From a virus, in IMG/VR virus record IMGVR_UViG_3300044638_006012, positions 1 through 35,624 of that record: a stretch of DNA of 35,624 bases. One strand, 5' to 3'. Both the position numbers and the translations under genes were made by a program. The notes beneath the pieces were generated by a model. The model was not told the DNA's origin, ran no database searches, and saw only the letters and a list, made by a program, of their open reading frames with translations. This document shows positions 6,685-15,800 of the stretch, one piece after another; position 1 is the stretch's first letter; every line of letters starts with the position of its first letter.

Positions 6685-8387
6685 TAAAACACTCCAAAAT
6701 CTGCATTAGTAGCATCACCTGATATAACTTTTGGCAAATAGTTAACATCAAGCCTATCTCTTGGGTATGCATAAACTCCATACCCCTTGATTAACGGAAC
6801 TGCGTCAAACACAGAAATAACATTATCCATCACTGAGGCAAATGAAGCATTCGCCATCCCCCCCCAGTCGCTAGCAGGCATAACTACCTCTTTAATTGTC
6901 AGTCTGTGGAACCCTTGATTCCATTCAGAATCTACGTACCACCCGTCAAGTCCCTTAATTTCGCCGTAAACTGTGCTGTATGTGCCTGAGTTTACGGCAT
7001 TGCCTGTAGTAACTAGCATTGCTTGCGCGCCAAAAGGAGTCAGGACTTGGTAATTTCTGTTAATCTCTGGAGTTCCACCAATAACAACATTATAGTAGGC
7101 ATCTACTGCATTATTCAGATATCGCTCACAGTTCTTTAAGACAACGGGACATGATTCTGAAGTCTGAAGCATCATTGATCCGCTTGAGGTCTTAACGCTA
7201 CTTGTCACCGTGTTTACTGAGTCGGTGGCCCTAGCGTCTGTAGCACTCCATGTTGAGTAGCAATTACCCTCACTATTAAAAGAAACAGTGATCGTTGTAT
7301 ATTTATCGGAAGCAATAGTATCAAATCCACCTGTGGTGTTTGTGGTTGCGGTAACCACCGAGTATGTTCCCGCTGGGTTTGGAATCAGATTGTTAATCCT
7401 TCCACCCGCTACATGATTCCAGTTGGGGATGGTTACTTCAGCATTTCCTGTATACCAAAGCGCGCCCGAAGTTTTATCCCCCGTATTAAACGGAATGCTT
7501 GGTATTTCAGCCTTGAAAAGAGGCTTATTCTCGTAGAAATACACCCCCCCCACATTTTCGGTAACTGTCAGATTGCTCCATCCCTCATACCACCAAGTAT
7601 AAGGGAGGTAGTTAGCACTTGCCACGGAAGTCACAGTAGGGTTGCCTGAACTGCGCGTAATCCACCACGGAGTATAAAGTGACGTGGTGGTTGCTGGAAA
7701 CCTATCCAATAATTGCTTTTTAGTAACGAGAACTGTGTCTGTTGCTCCAATTCCAACGCGAACCGCATCTACTGTCCCCTTGTTTTCAAAGTATGAAACC
7801 TTTGGATAAAACGAATAACTTGTTGCTGTAGGAAAATCGGTAATCGGCGTGTAACTTGCCGCACTAATAATAAATAAGACCTCATTGCCATCTGCAAAAT
7901 AGCTAATTAGTGGATTAGGGAGTTTGTTTCCTCTGATAAAGGTGTCATAACTTGAATTGTCAGGATAAGGTATCACAGTTTCGATCATTACATAGTCACC
8001 ATAAGTAACACTATCGAGAGTGAGGGTAATCCCACTCATCCATTCAATAGTATATGCTCCGTCGATTCCAGTTTGTAGCGAAAGTTCATACCAAGGAAAT
8101 CCGCTAGTCTTTAGGCCACGATAAGTCGTGTTGCGAGTTTTATATGTTTGGTATGTTATTACTGCCGAAGTACTAGAGCGTGTCAGAGTAAGCTCGGAAG
8201 CCGCATTTGTTGTCGTACTCCAGACAGAAATAGTGCCTTGGGCCGTGCTACTCACCATATCGCCCGTAGCAGATGTATAAACGCTTGTAGTTTGTACTTC
8301 ATAGGGGACGGCCCTATCTGCCGTATCATGAACAGGGTCATCTTCCCCTGCCTGAAACCATGTAGGCACACCTGAGACAACAATCAT
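6684..8387 (-). CDS. Ser/Thr-rich probable virion surface protein (567 aa)
   Basis: I do not recognise the family. The protein is rich in Ser, Thr, Val, Tyr and Asn, with many alternating beta-strand patterns and few long helices, as in phage decoration or fibre-like proteins. It contains several aromatic-rich strands (YTPWWITRSSG, YLPYTWWYEGWSNL). No signal peptide or transmembrane helix is evident. The ATG at 8387 overlaps the upstream gene (ATGA) and the 3' end overlaps the next start (TAATG), so it belongs to a tightly packed operon. By eye its DNA is AT-richer than its neighbours, suggesting separate acquisition. It precedes a glycosyltransferase-like gene and is a plausible substrate for it. 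Confidence 0.65.
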   Translation of the reverse strand: MIVVSGVPTWFQAGEDDPVHDTADRAVPYEVQTTSVYTSATGDMVSSTAQGTISVWSTTTNAASELTLTRSSTSAVITYQTYKTRNTTYRGLKTSGFPWYELSLQTGIDGAYTIEWMSGITLTLDSVTYGDYVMIETVIPYPDNSSYDTFIRGNKLPNPLISYFADGNEVLFIISAASYTPITDFPTATSYSFYPKVSYFENKGTVDAVRVGIGATDTVLVTKKQLLDRFPATTTSLYTPWWITRSSGNPTVTSVASANYLPYTWWYEGWSNLTVTENVGGVYFYENKPLFKAEIPSIPFNTGDKTSGALWYTGNAEVTIPNWNHVAGGRINNLIPNPAGTYSVVTATTNTTGGFDTIASDKYTTITVSFNSEGNCYSTWSATDARATDSVNTVTSSVKTSSGSMMLQTSESCPVVLKNCERYLNNAVDAYYNVVIGGTPEINRNYQVLTPFGAQAMLVTTGNAVNSGTYSTVYGEIKGLDGWYVDSEWNQGFHRLTIKEVVMPASDWGGMANASFASVMDNVISVFDAVPLIKGYGVYAYPRDRLDVNYLPKVISGDATNADFGVF

Positions 8388-8905
8388 GACACGATGAGGT
8401 TGTACCAGCGATCCACGCCTGGAATGCCTGGAGGAGGAGCGACTGTTTTGTCGGTCTGGATTACCAGCGCGGAACTAACCACGGGATTGCCAGCCCCAAT
8501 CGTCCGAAACGCTTCCCCGTCCTTGGTAAGGCCAAAGACGAACTGAACCTCTGAAGGCAATGCCGATGGGATCAGAGTTGGAAGTGGAGGAGGTGTCGAA
8601 CCTGTAAGGATTTCTGCCGCTGTAACCTTGGTTCCATCCGTGCTTAACTTGCAGATGAAATAGGTGAGATTGGAGGAAATTGAGAAATCGTTAAAGATGT
8701 TGGATGGAATAATTCCGGCGACGAGACCTGGCTGGATAGTTGCCACATACCCGCTTCCCGATGTTTTCAAAGATATATCAAATGGCTTGTCGGAGGCTTG
8801 TTTTGGCCCCATTAGGCCCCTTACAAAATACGCCCTCTCACCTGGAACCTTGATCTGAATTAGCGGCCAATTATCGTCGGGCCTTTTGTGTTGCGACTTA
8901 CTCAT
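8384..8905 (-). CDS. Hypothetical protein between portal and surface-protein genes (173 aa)
   Basis: No family recognised. It has a basic N-terminus (MSKSQHKRPDDNW), a beta-rich centre, a Pro-rich linker (STPPPLPTLIPSALP, residues ~103-117) and a C-terminal strand region ending VDRWYNLIVS. It starts 14 bases after the portal stop, without SD, and overlaps the next gene by four bases (ATGA), so it is co-translated with that gene. It could be a chaperone or an attachment partner for the downstream Ser/Thr-rich protein. That is inferred from linkage only. Confidence 0.6.
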   Translation of the reverse strand: MSKSQHKRPDDNWPLIQIKVPGERAYFVRGLMGPKQASDKPFDISLKTSGSGYVATIQPGLVAGIIPSNIFNDFSISSNLTYFICKLSTDGTKVTAAEILTGSTPPPLPTLIPSALPSEVQFVFGLTKDGEAFRTIGAGNPVVSSALVIQTDKTVAPPPGIPGVDRWYNLIVS

Positions 8906-8919
8906 GAATCGCCAGTGGG

Positions 8920-11103
8920 TTACTTCACAGGCATCAACTGGCCTGGATCATTGATTGGAATAGATGGAGACGGCTCTTGGCTTGCCATGTCCGGCCCTTC
9001 AGGTAAGGGAGACCCATCCGGCAATGTCGGCGCGGGCGGTAGCGGCATGATGATGTCCTCGGCCTGCTCTACCTGAAGCGCTTTCAGGGATTGGACATAG
9101 AGGGTTTTTACCCTCTCCTGCACCATTGGCGGGAGGTTGTAGAATTGCACGACCAGATTAGCGGCTTGAACGCTGCTTTCTAGTACCTGCTCACTCTTGG
9201 AGCGGGTTAGAAGTAAGCTTACGTCCAAGTCCATGACCCGCACTTGGTCGGGGGTGAGTGACATAAGAGACCTTCCTTCGCCCTCGGTAACAGTGAACAC
9301 CTCTTCAGAATCCATGTTTGCGTAGATTGTATGGATTGCCCGCTTTAGGGTTTCGGTAATCCCTGGCTCAAGGGCCTCAAGGAAAAGCCCGAACATCTCA
9401 TTCCCGCTCTTCTCGATATTGCGAACACCCGTGGCGAGTTTGGCAGAGGGAAGCCCGCTAAACTGCTGATCCATCGCGTTCACAACACCACTCTCTAGCT
9501 GCATGACCTGCATGAATAGTTCAAGGATTTCAAAGAGGGGCCTGCCCTTCACTTCCGGAAGGGTAACGTATTCTAGCGCCTCCTCCTTTTTGGCGTCGGG
9601 AAGCAGGGTGTAGGTTTGCCCGTTGTTAAAGGAAAGGTCGGGGTTGCGCTGCCCTTCGATTGTTTTGGAGGGATTCCAGAACGTCACACGCCCGCTTCCG
9701 CTCTCGCTGAAGTTTCGGCGGTTAAGGATCAGGTCAACAGTCTCTTGTGACATTTCAAACATCTCCATGCCGCCGACTCCGTGCCACCTTCCATCAATAG
9801 GATTGACGGAAATAACGCTGAATGGGCGCTTCCCGTCCGGCGTGACATTGCCCGTGTAGTCGTAGTAAATCGGGACATTCCGGCGCTTGTCCATAACGAG
9901 CATGATTTCTTCAACCAATCCGTCCCCGTCTGCGTCAAAAGAAAGGTAACACTCGGCAATCTCGCACGTTGGGTTCTCAACGGCGCTGTCCGTGTTAAGC
10001 TCCCCCCACTCCCTACGGGGCTGGTTTCGTCCCGTTTTGGGGATATTTCCCTCGCTGGCAAGGCTTTTTAGAAGCTCCACCATCTTTCTACTGCTCTCTA
10101 CATCCTCTTCCGTGCTGGCGGGATTCATGATGTCGCGGCGGCTATACTGGTCAACCAGTCCCATGACTGGCATATCATAGAGGTGGGCGACGAAATCAGC
10201 GCTTTGAATGTCTTCAGCGACAAGCGGGCAGAGCCAGTCCTTGTAATAGACTACGCCACAATCCGGCCCGCGATACGTCGTTGTCTTCTTGGTGACAAGT
10301 TTTTCGGCATAGATCGGGACTTGGGGCTGTGGGGTCTGGCCGTCTCGCTCTAATACCATAACCGGCAAGGGCTGGCCCGTTGTGGGGTCAACTGCCGGCA
10401 CAAAGGCGTCGTTCTGCGTAATCACCTGCCCGTCCAGTCCAAGAGCCTCGTTCCCGTCCTGATCCACTAGGACGTTTTCAAGGCTCTTGAAAATCTGATC
10501 GCGAACTTTGTGGGTAGTCTTCACGACCGCCTCACCTCGGATGAAGGCGCATTCAATAGCCTTCACGAGTTGGCGCTTGATCTGCGTGTGTTCTTGGATC
10601 TTCCATCGGGCGTGTTTCTCGATAAGATCCGCCTGTTGCTGGTCGCTTTTGCCAACAGGGTAGCAACCGAACCAAGGATCAGTTGAAAAGAAGAAATCCA
10701 CGGCGCGGGCAATCATCTGGCGAACCATGCGGCGCGCAACGGGAAGGGTTAGGTTGCTTTCTGCAAAGATCCCCCCAAGGGCGAAGCGCCTCCATTCAAC
10801 CTTGTTGTGATAAGACATTTCATAGAAATCCCGCTTCCCCATGAAGGTGCGGCCCCCAACCTGTTTCTCTGGGTCTTCTCGCTCGTACCAGTTGTGGGAA
10901 ATCGTGATATGCCGGCCAAGCTCAACGTCTAGCTGCTGCAATCGCTGAATGGCGTGAGCCATAAGCCTATCCTCTCCTTCCTTGTCCAGCCGGAGGGCTG
11001 TTGGGAATGGTACGCGCGGCGCATTAGGGTCATATTGCACCCCGTTTTCTGGTACGGCTTTCTGATTTAGCGCGCGCGCGGCTTGATTGTCGGAAGTAGG
11101 CAT
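8920..11103 (-). CDS. Portal protein (727 aa)
   Basis: Portal proteins form the dodecameric DNA channel at one capsid vertex and dock the terminase. The size, the N-terminal helical region with NWYEREDP (residues ~66-73), the conserved-looking LPVARRMVRQMIARAVDFFF block (~119-138), the central beta-rich wing and the C-terminal helical stem/crown (SGLPSAKLATGVRNIEKSGN) fit the large P22/SU10-type portals. The C-terminal ~40 residues are Pro-rich and disordered. It is preceded by the GT-B-like gene (33-base gap, A-rich leader, no SD). Terminase, scaffold and capsid genes on the same strand support the call. Confidence 0.85.
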   Translation of the reverse strand: MPTSDNQAARALNQKAVPENGVQYDPNAPRVPFPTALRLDKEGEDRLMAHAIQRLQQLDVELGRHITISHNWYEREDPEKQVGGRTFMGKRDFYEMSYHNKVEWRRFALGGIFAESNLTLPVARRMVRQMIARAVDFFFSTDPWFGCYPVGKSDQQQADLIEKHARWKIQEHTQIKRQLVKAIECAFIRGEAVVKTTHKVRDQIFKSLENVLVDQDGNEALGLDGQVITQNDAFVPAVDPTTGQPLPVMVLERDGQTPQPQVPIYAEKLVTKKTTTYRGPDCGVVYYKDWLCPLVAEDIQSADFVAHLYDMPVMGLVDQYSRRDIMNPASTEEDVESSRKMVELLKSLASEGNIPKTGRNQPRREWGELNTDSAVENPTCEIAECYLSFDADGDGLVEEIMLVMDKRRNVPIYYDYTGNVTPDGKRPFSVISVNPIDGRWHGVGGMEMFEMSQETVDLILNRRNFSESGSGRVTFWNPSKTIEGQRNPDLSFNNGQTYTLLPDAKKEEALEYVTLPEVKGRPLFEILELFMQVMQLESGVVNAMDQQFSGLPSAKLATGVRNIEKSGNEMFGLFLEALEPGITETLKRAIHTIYANMDSEEVFTVTEGEGRSLMSLTPDQVRVMDLDVSLLLTRSKSEQVLESSVQAANLVVQFYNLPPMVQERVKTLYVQSLKALQVEQAEDIIMPLPPAPTLPDGSPLPEGPDMASQEPSPSIPINDPGQLMPVK

Positions 11104-11136
11104 TGTGCTTGTTTTTGTCTTTGCCTGCTTTATGTA

Positions 11137-12231
11137 TCACCTGTTTTGGTTCTTGGAAAGACTCGCTTTCTCTTTAAGAAGGAAATCCCACCACGGCCAA
11201 GCGTAGCTAGGGTTTGCTGTGGTTCCCAAAACGCTCTCCCTGGCGGTGAGGCTCATTCTCTCCCGCCTTTCGTCATCAAAGGCGAGCATTGAGGCGTAAA
11301 ACGCGGCCTCGTCTGGGGTTTTACAGAGAAACCCCGTCTCCCCGTGGGTGATCTGCTCCCTAAAGCCCTGGGAATCAGTCGCGATTGGCACCGCCCCGCA
11401 AAGCATCGCTTGGGTGGTGGCAATCCCAAAAGACTCTACAAACGGGTAATAATGCAGGAGAACATGGGCGCGGCCATAGAAAGCGGCCATTTCCATTGGA
11501 TCACTTATATGGGGGTGCAGGGCAACATTCAGGTATCCGCTCCACTTGCTTGACGGATCGCATGGGTTCCCAACCTTGTCGGCTGCGTTCTGTCCCCAAC
11601 CTGCGACTTCTACCTGAACGCTCTTGTGGTTAGGGCAAAGGATTCCACCATACATCCTCCAACTCTCTTCATCCCATTTCGCCGGATCATCTCGGGTTGC
11701 CCTCACGACGCGGAATGTATCATTGCTTTTTTCGGGCGCGGTTAGCGGCATATATTCACTGTCGGGATTGATATAGATTCGGTAGTTCTTTCTGTGGGCA
11801 ATCTTTGTTCCCTTTCCGATTTGATTGACAAGTTGCGGGCCTACCAAGTCGCCATTTGCTTCAGTCTGAAAGAAATACTCGTCGATTAGCCCGTCTTTAT
11901 GGGCCTGCACCTCAACATCGACAACGTAACTCATGCATGACGACCAGACTACCCATTTGGGCCTGTCTGAGTATTCCCGCATATAATCGAACATCTTATC
12001 TTCCCCGAAACTCATCAAGACATTGCATTTTTCAAACAGCCCTGGCCGGTAGTTGACTACTGTGCAGCCAAGCCCGCGAAGAAAATCAGCCCTGTCGCTC
12101 CGCACGATAGGGTCTTCCTCCGGCACAATGCAGCGCACCGGCACGTTGCGGGAGCGCAAAAGCTCGATTGCGCCCAACAACTCCGGCCCGCAACCTCCGG
12201 ACTGGTGGATGATCCCGAAGAAGTTAATCAC
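11137..12231 (-). CDS. GT-B (GT4-like) glycosyltransferase (364 aa from GTG 12231)
   Basis: The C-terminal Rossmann half has the GT4 signature: VESFGIATTQAMLCGAVPIA (residues ~265-284), then FREQITHGETGFL. GT4 enzymes are retaining sugar transferases with an E-x7-E pair; here the second Glu is Gln (E266, Q274), which may reduce or change activity. The frame extends to an ATG at 12282, but GTG 12231 is better. It overlaps the upstream TGA (GTGA) and has a perfect AGGAGGT four bases upstream, and translation from it opens directly on the first beta-strand. It pairs with the DUF3431-like gene. A virion-modifying role is inferred from its place beside the portal gene. Confidence 0.75.
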   Translation of the reverse strand: MINFFGIIHQSGGCGPELLGAIELLRSRNVPVRCIVPEEDPIVRSDRADFLRGLGCTVVNYRPGLFEKCNVLMSFGEDKMFDYMREYSDRPKWVVWSSCMSYVVDVEVQAHKDGLIDEYFFQTEANGDLVGPQLVNQIGKGTKIAHRKNYRIYINPDSEYMPLTAPEKSNDTFRVVRATRDDPAKWDEESWRMYGGILCPNHKSVQVEVAGWGQNAADKVGNPCDPSSKWSGYLNVALHPHISDPMEMAAFYGRAHVLLHYYPFVESFGIATTQAMLCGAVPIATDSQGFREQITHGETGFLCKTPDEAAFYASMLAFDDERRERMSLTARESVLGTTANPSYAWPWWDFLLKEKASLSKNQNR

Positions 12232-12875
12232 GCTACCTCCTCCATCTCTACCCCATAGATCACATTGAAATAATACTCGCAAATATCACCAAACCTACCG
12301 CCCCCCAGTTCAAGCGAGATTCGCGCGAGTCGCTCATAGAATGATTTTGGACGCCTTCTTATTACCTCTTTTGTGGCATAATGCTGAGACCCCCACACCC
12401 CGCAACTAAATGGCTGCGTGTGCAATTCCGCTGGGACAATCCATGTCAATTCCCCAAACTGCCACCCTTTGCCGACTGCTTTATGGAAGGGCCTGCCGCT
12501 CATAAAATAATCAAAGATATTGGTCAGTTTATCTCTTGATATGTTTAGGAGGATTTCAGGTGTATGTCCCGTGTATGGGTTCCCCTGCATGAAGAGGATA
12601 ATATCGTCCAATTCGTCATAATGCTTGGCGATCCACCTAACCCATTGGCCGCAGTCCTTCCCGCCGTTCGGGGTTTTCTCTATGGTGACTTTGGGCGCCC
12701 TGCTTGGGATGACTGGCTCCTCTCCCGCATAGGAGATTGTAATCGAGTAATCTTCCGGCACTCCTTGAAGCCATTGAAGAGGTTCGTTGTGATGCGCCAC
12801 GACTACTCTAATACTCGGTTGATTACTGGGCGCCGGTTTTGTTTTCTTTACTGGGTCTATTGTATTGTCTTCCAT
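12228..12875 (-). CDS. DUF3431-like putative glycosyltransferase (215 aa)
   Basis: After a ~20-residue disordered N-terminus, the protein has VVVAHHNEPLQWL (residues ~24-36), NGGKDCGQW (70-78), HYDELDDIILFMQG (85-98) and SQHYATKEVIRRRPKSFYERL near residue 160-180. This order recalls the DUF3431 family, whose members have a GT-A-like arrangement and often sit in glycan gene clusters. The assignment is from memory. It begins 22 bases after the giant gene's stop, with no SD, and overlaps the GT4-like gene at its 3' end. The two probably act in one glycosylation pathway. Confidence 0.65.
   Translation of the reverse strand: MEDNTIDPVKKTKPAPSNQPSIRVVVAHHNEPLQWLQGVPEDYSITISYAGEEPVIPSRAPKVTIEKTPNGGKDCGQWVRWIAKHYDELDDIILFMQGNPYTGHTPEILLNISRDKLTNIFDYFMSGRPFHKAVGKGWQFGELTWIVPAELHTQPFSCGVWGSQHYATKEVIRRRPKSFYERLARISLELGGGRFGDICEYYFNVIYGVEMEEVA
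12235..12243 (-). promoter_or_regulatory. Ribosome binding site fixing the GT4-like start at GTG 12231
   Basis: The minus strand reads GGAGGAGGT, then three bases, then GTG. This is the best-matching SD among the annotated single-frame genes and argues against the upstream ATG at 12282. Confidence 0.8.
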
Positions 12876-12897
12876 AGGTTGTTGGTCTCTATCTGTT

Positions 12898-15800
12898 TTA
12901 CTTACTCCCGAAAAGGATTTCTTGAAGGGATCTTTCTCTCCTTGGGCTGGTCATAATAACTTCTTTCCTGGCCTGCTTTCGGGCATCCGCGAGTAGCTTC
13001 TTAACCCGATCCTTGTCATCCTCGGTTGGGTTTTTAGCCATGGAGGGAGTGATAGCGGCGCGGCTAGTGGCGGCAAAAGTCTTCCCTGCCTTCTCTGCAA
13101 ACCTTTGGAACGTCTTATCATCCATGAATTTCACCTCGCCAGTCACGGGGTCAAAGTAACGGCGCGACGCCCTAGCTGGGGCGTAGGCCTCTGATGGGTT
13201 GTTCTTGTTCCAGTTAGAGAAAAGCCTGTCTGCCGGCTGCACCTTCGGCGCGGGCGAGGCCTGCGTTGGCAGGAGCAACCTCGATGCCGCGCTGCCCTCC
13301 TTCTTCACAGGGTTGCCGTAAAGGTCGATTCGGGGCTGATTCACGCTAGCCATCGGCGCCGCTGATTGCATGAAGCGCTGGGCGATTCCTGCCGGTAGGT
13401 TCTTGGGCGATGTCTCAATGCTGGTTTCTCTGACGTAGGGATCAAAAGCCCGCATGGGCTGGCGTAGGATATTGGGGACAAATGTAGAGGCGAAGGTTGC
13501 CGCCCAATTTGCCATGCTCTTGGGATCTTGGATAAATCCGGCAATATCGCTCATGCCCCTGCCGTATGTCTTATCGGTGATCTGGCCCAAGATCCGGCTT
13601 GAAATGTACCCCAGAATGTCGCTTCCGCTCTGATTGTCGCGGGCCATCTTGCCGGCCTTCACTAGGTCGGCTGTCGTGCCTAGAACTGTGGCAATCGGCT
13701 CGATGCGCCCGTAGTTGAACAGAGTGTCACCGATCCGGATATGGTAAGGAGGGGTTCCGGAACGCTGGCTCAAGTCCCGCAATCCAGTCATCCCCCTTTG
13801 GAACGGCTCGCTTCCGGTGATAAGAATAGACTTCTTTTCATCATCATCATCCCCTGGGACAACTCCCCACATCATCGAGAGGAGCGCCCAAGCCATGACC
13901 TGCTCGGCGCTGTCGCGCACAAACTCGCTGGCGACGTATGGGTGAGGGTTGAGTTTTCCGTTGCGGATCTGGTAGAAGCCGTGCCTTGCCCCCTTGTAGA
14001 GCATGGAAGCGCTACCAACTGGGGTCTTCCTAACTCCCGTGCGGAAGATGTTGTAGACGGTATTAATGAAGGGGACGAAGAACTTACCTGGCTTGTAGTT
14101 GGAAAGGCCCTTATTCAATGCAACCGCTCCACCTTCAATCAAGTTCCCCCCCTCATCTAGGGAGCGCAATTTCTCTTGGAAGGCCAAGATTGTAGCCCGT
14201 CCAACTGCCCGTTCCCACGACTGCGAGCCAATGGTTTCTACTTCGCTGGCGATAAACTCGGAAAGCTCGTTGCCATTGTATCCGTTGGCCTTTCCGATCC
14301 TGTAAGCCTGCGCTCCAACTTCCATGCGGGCGACCATCGTTTTCGAGAAGTCATCCATGAAGGCAAGCGCCCGCAATGGAACGCGGATCACCCTACCGGC
14401 CTTGCCCTTGATGGCGGTTCCGGCGCTGGCACCTGGGATAAATCCGCTGGGGTTAATGCTCAACTCATGGCCTAGCAGATCATAATCCACCATGCTTTGC
14501 TCCGCGTCGTAGGCACGGATTCCGGCGCGGAAGGCGGCGCTCATGCTCCCCTTCAAGCCGCTGATGAGGTGCTTGAACTCACCGGCGCGGGGGCTGTCTT
14601 TGTCCCCTACCATTGAATTGACGAGGGTTTCCATTCCGCGCTGAAAGGTAAGGTCAAGCGCGGCGTTGGCCGTATTGCCGGCAATGTTGGCAACGTGGGT
14701 TGTGATTCCCGAAAGAAGGCTAGCCATCCAATACTCGTGAACCATATCAAGCGCCCCCTTGTCGGTGGCGGCGACAAGGCGCGCAATCTTGATAACCTCA
14801 ATCGGGTCTTCAAGCGTGAAAGGCTTCTTGCCGGATTTCTTGCCGGTTCCGGCATTCTCTCCAAAGCCAAGGGCGTCAATGATCCTTGCAAACTCGGCTT
14901 CCGCTGCCTCCTCGCTGATTTGGCGGGGGGATCGGGCATATACCGCGTTCATATCCTGCTTCAGGTCGTCAACAGTTAGGCCCTTGCGAACCTTGTCAAA
15001 GTGGCGCTTTTTAATGCTGGCAACGGCCTTTAGCCTCATGGCCTTCACCTGCGAGACGCTAAATCCAAGCGTTTTAGCGATATTCTCGTACTTCTGCCCT
15101 GCCTGCATCATGCGTAGGGCCTGCTGTTCCTTGTCGCTGAAGCCCCTCAAGGTGTTCTCCACGACGCGGGAGCCGATAAGTGAAATCTGAACCTCCCCCT
15201 TAAGGATGTCGTCAAAGGTCACTCCCATTGCTTTCAGGGCCTTCTCAATCTCTGACATCCGGCGATCCACGGCGGCGGTGATTGCGGCCTCGCGCTCTGC
15301 TGGGCTTTCAATCTTTTCAATGGCCGCTTGGTCTGCCTTCCCTGGGGAAAATATCATCTTGGCAAGGAACTCGCGGTGACGCTCCTTGGGAGTCATGAAC
15401 ATATCGCGGCGGGCTGATAGACTGCGGGCCTCCTCCCTGCCTGTCTCTCTGTAGGCATAGATCAGCTTTGCGACTTCTGCCCTCTTTGCTGGGTCGGTAG
15501 CTGCGGCGGCTGTCTCGCGGGCAACAATCATCATTGCGGCCTTTGTCTCGGCGGGGGTTAGGCTTCCGCCAAGCATACCGGCCTGAATGAGGCGCTTGCG
15601 GGTTCCCTCGTAGTCACTCTTCAGCATGGCGCTAGCCTCGGCCTGCCATTGCTTCTGCGTCTCCGTGGTTGCGATCCGCTCCCGATACTCATCAACACCC
15701 ATGATTTGCGTATTGAGAGCGCCAAGGGCAAGGCGGGGGCTTCCGGTGGTGCGTTGCCCTGGCGCTTGGGTCTCGGCCTTGGCCTGCTGTTCAAGCATGG

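Noticed and set aside
11137-12282. Longer GT4-like start at ATG 12282
   Set aside because: It would overlap the upstream gene by 55 bases; GTG 12231 has a perfect SD and GTGA coupling.
13741-14160. 139-codon plus-strand ORF
   Set aside because: Antisense to the LPD38-like region; composition is shadow-like and no start signal is visible.
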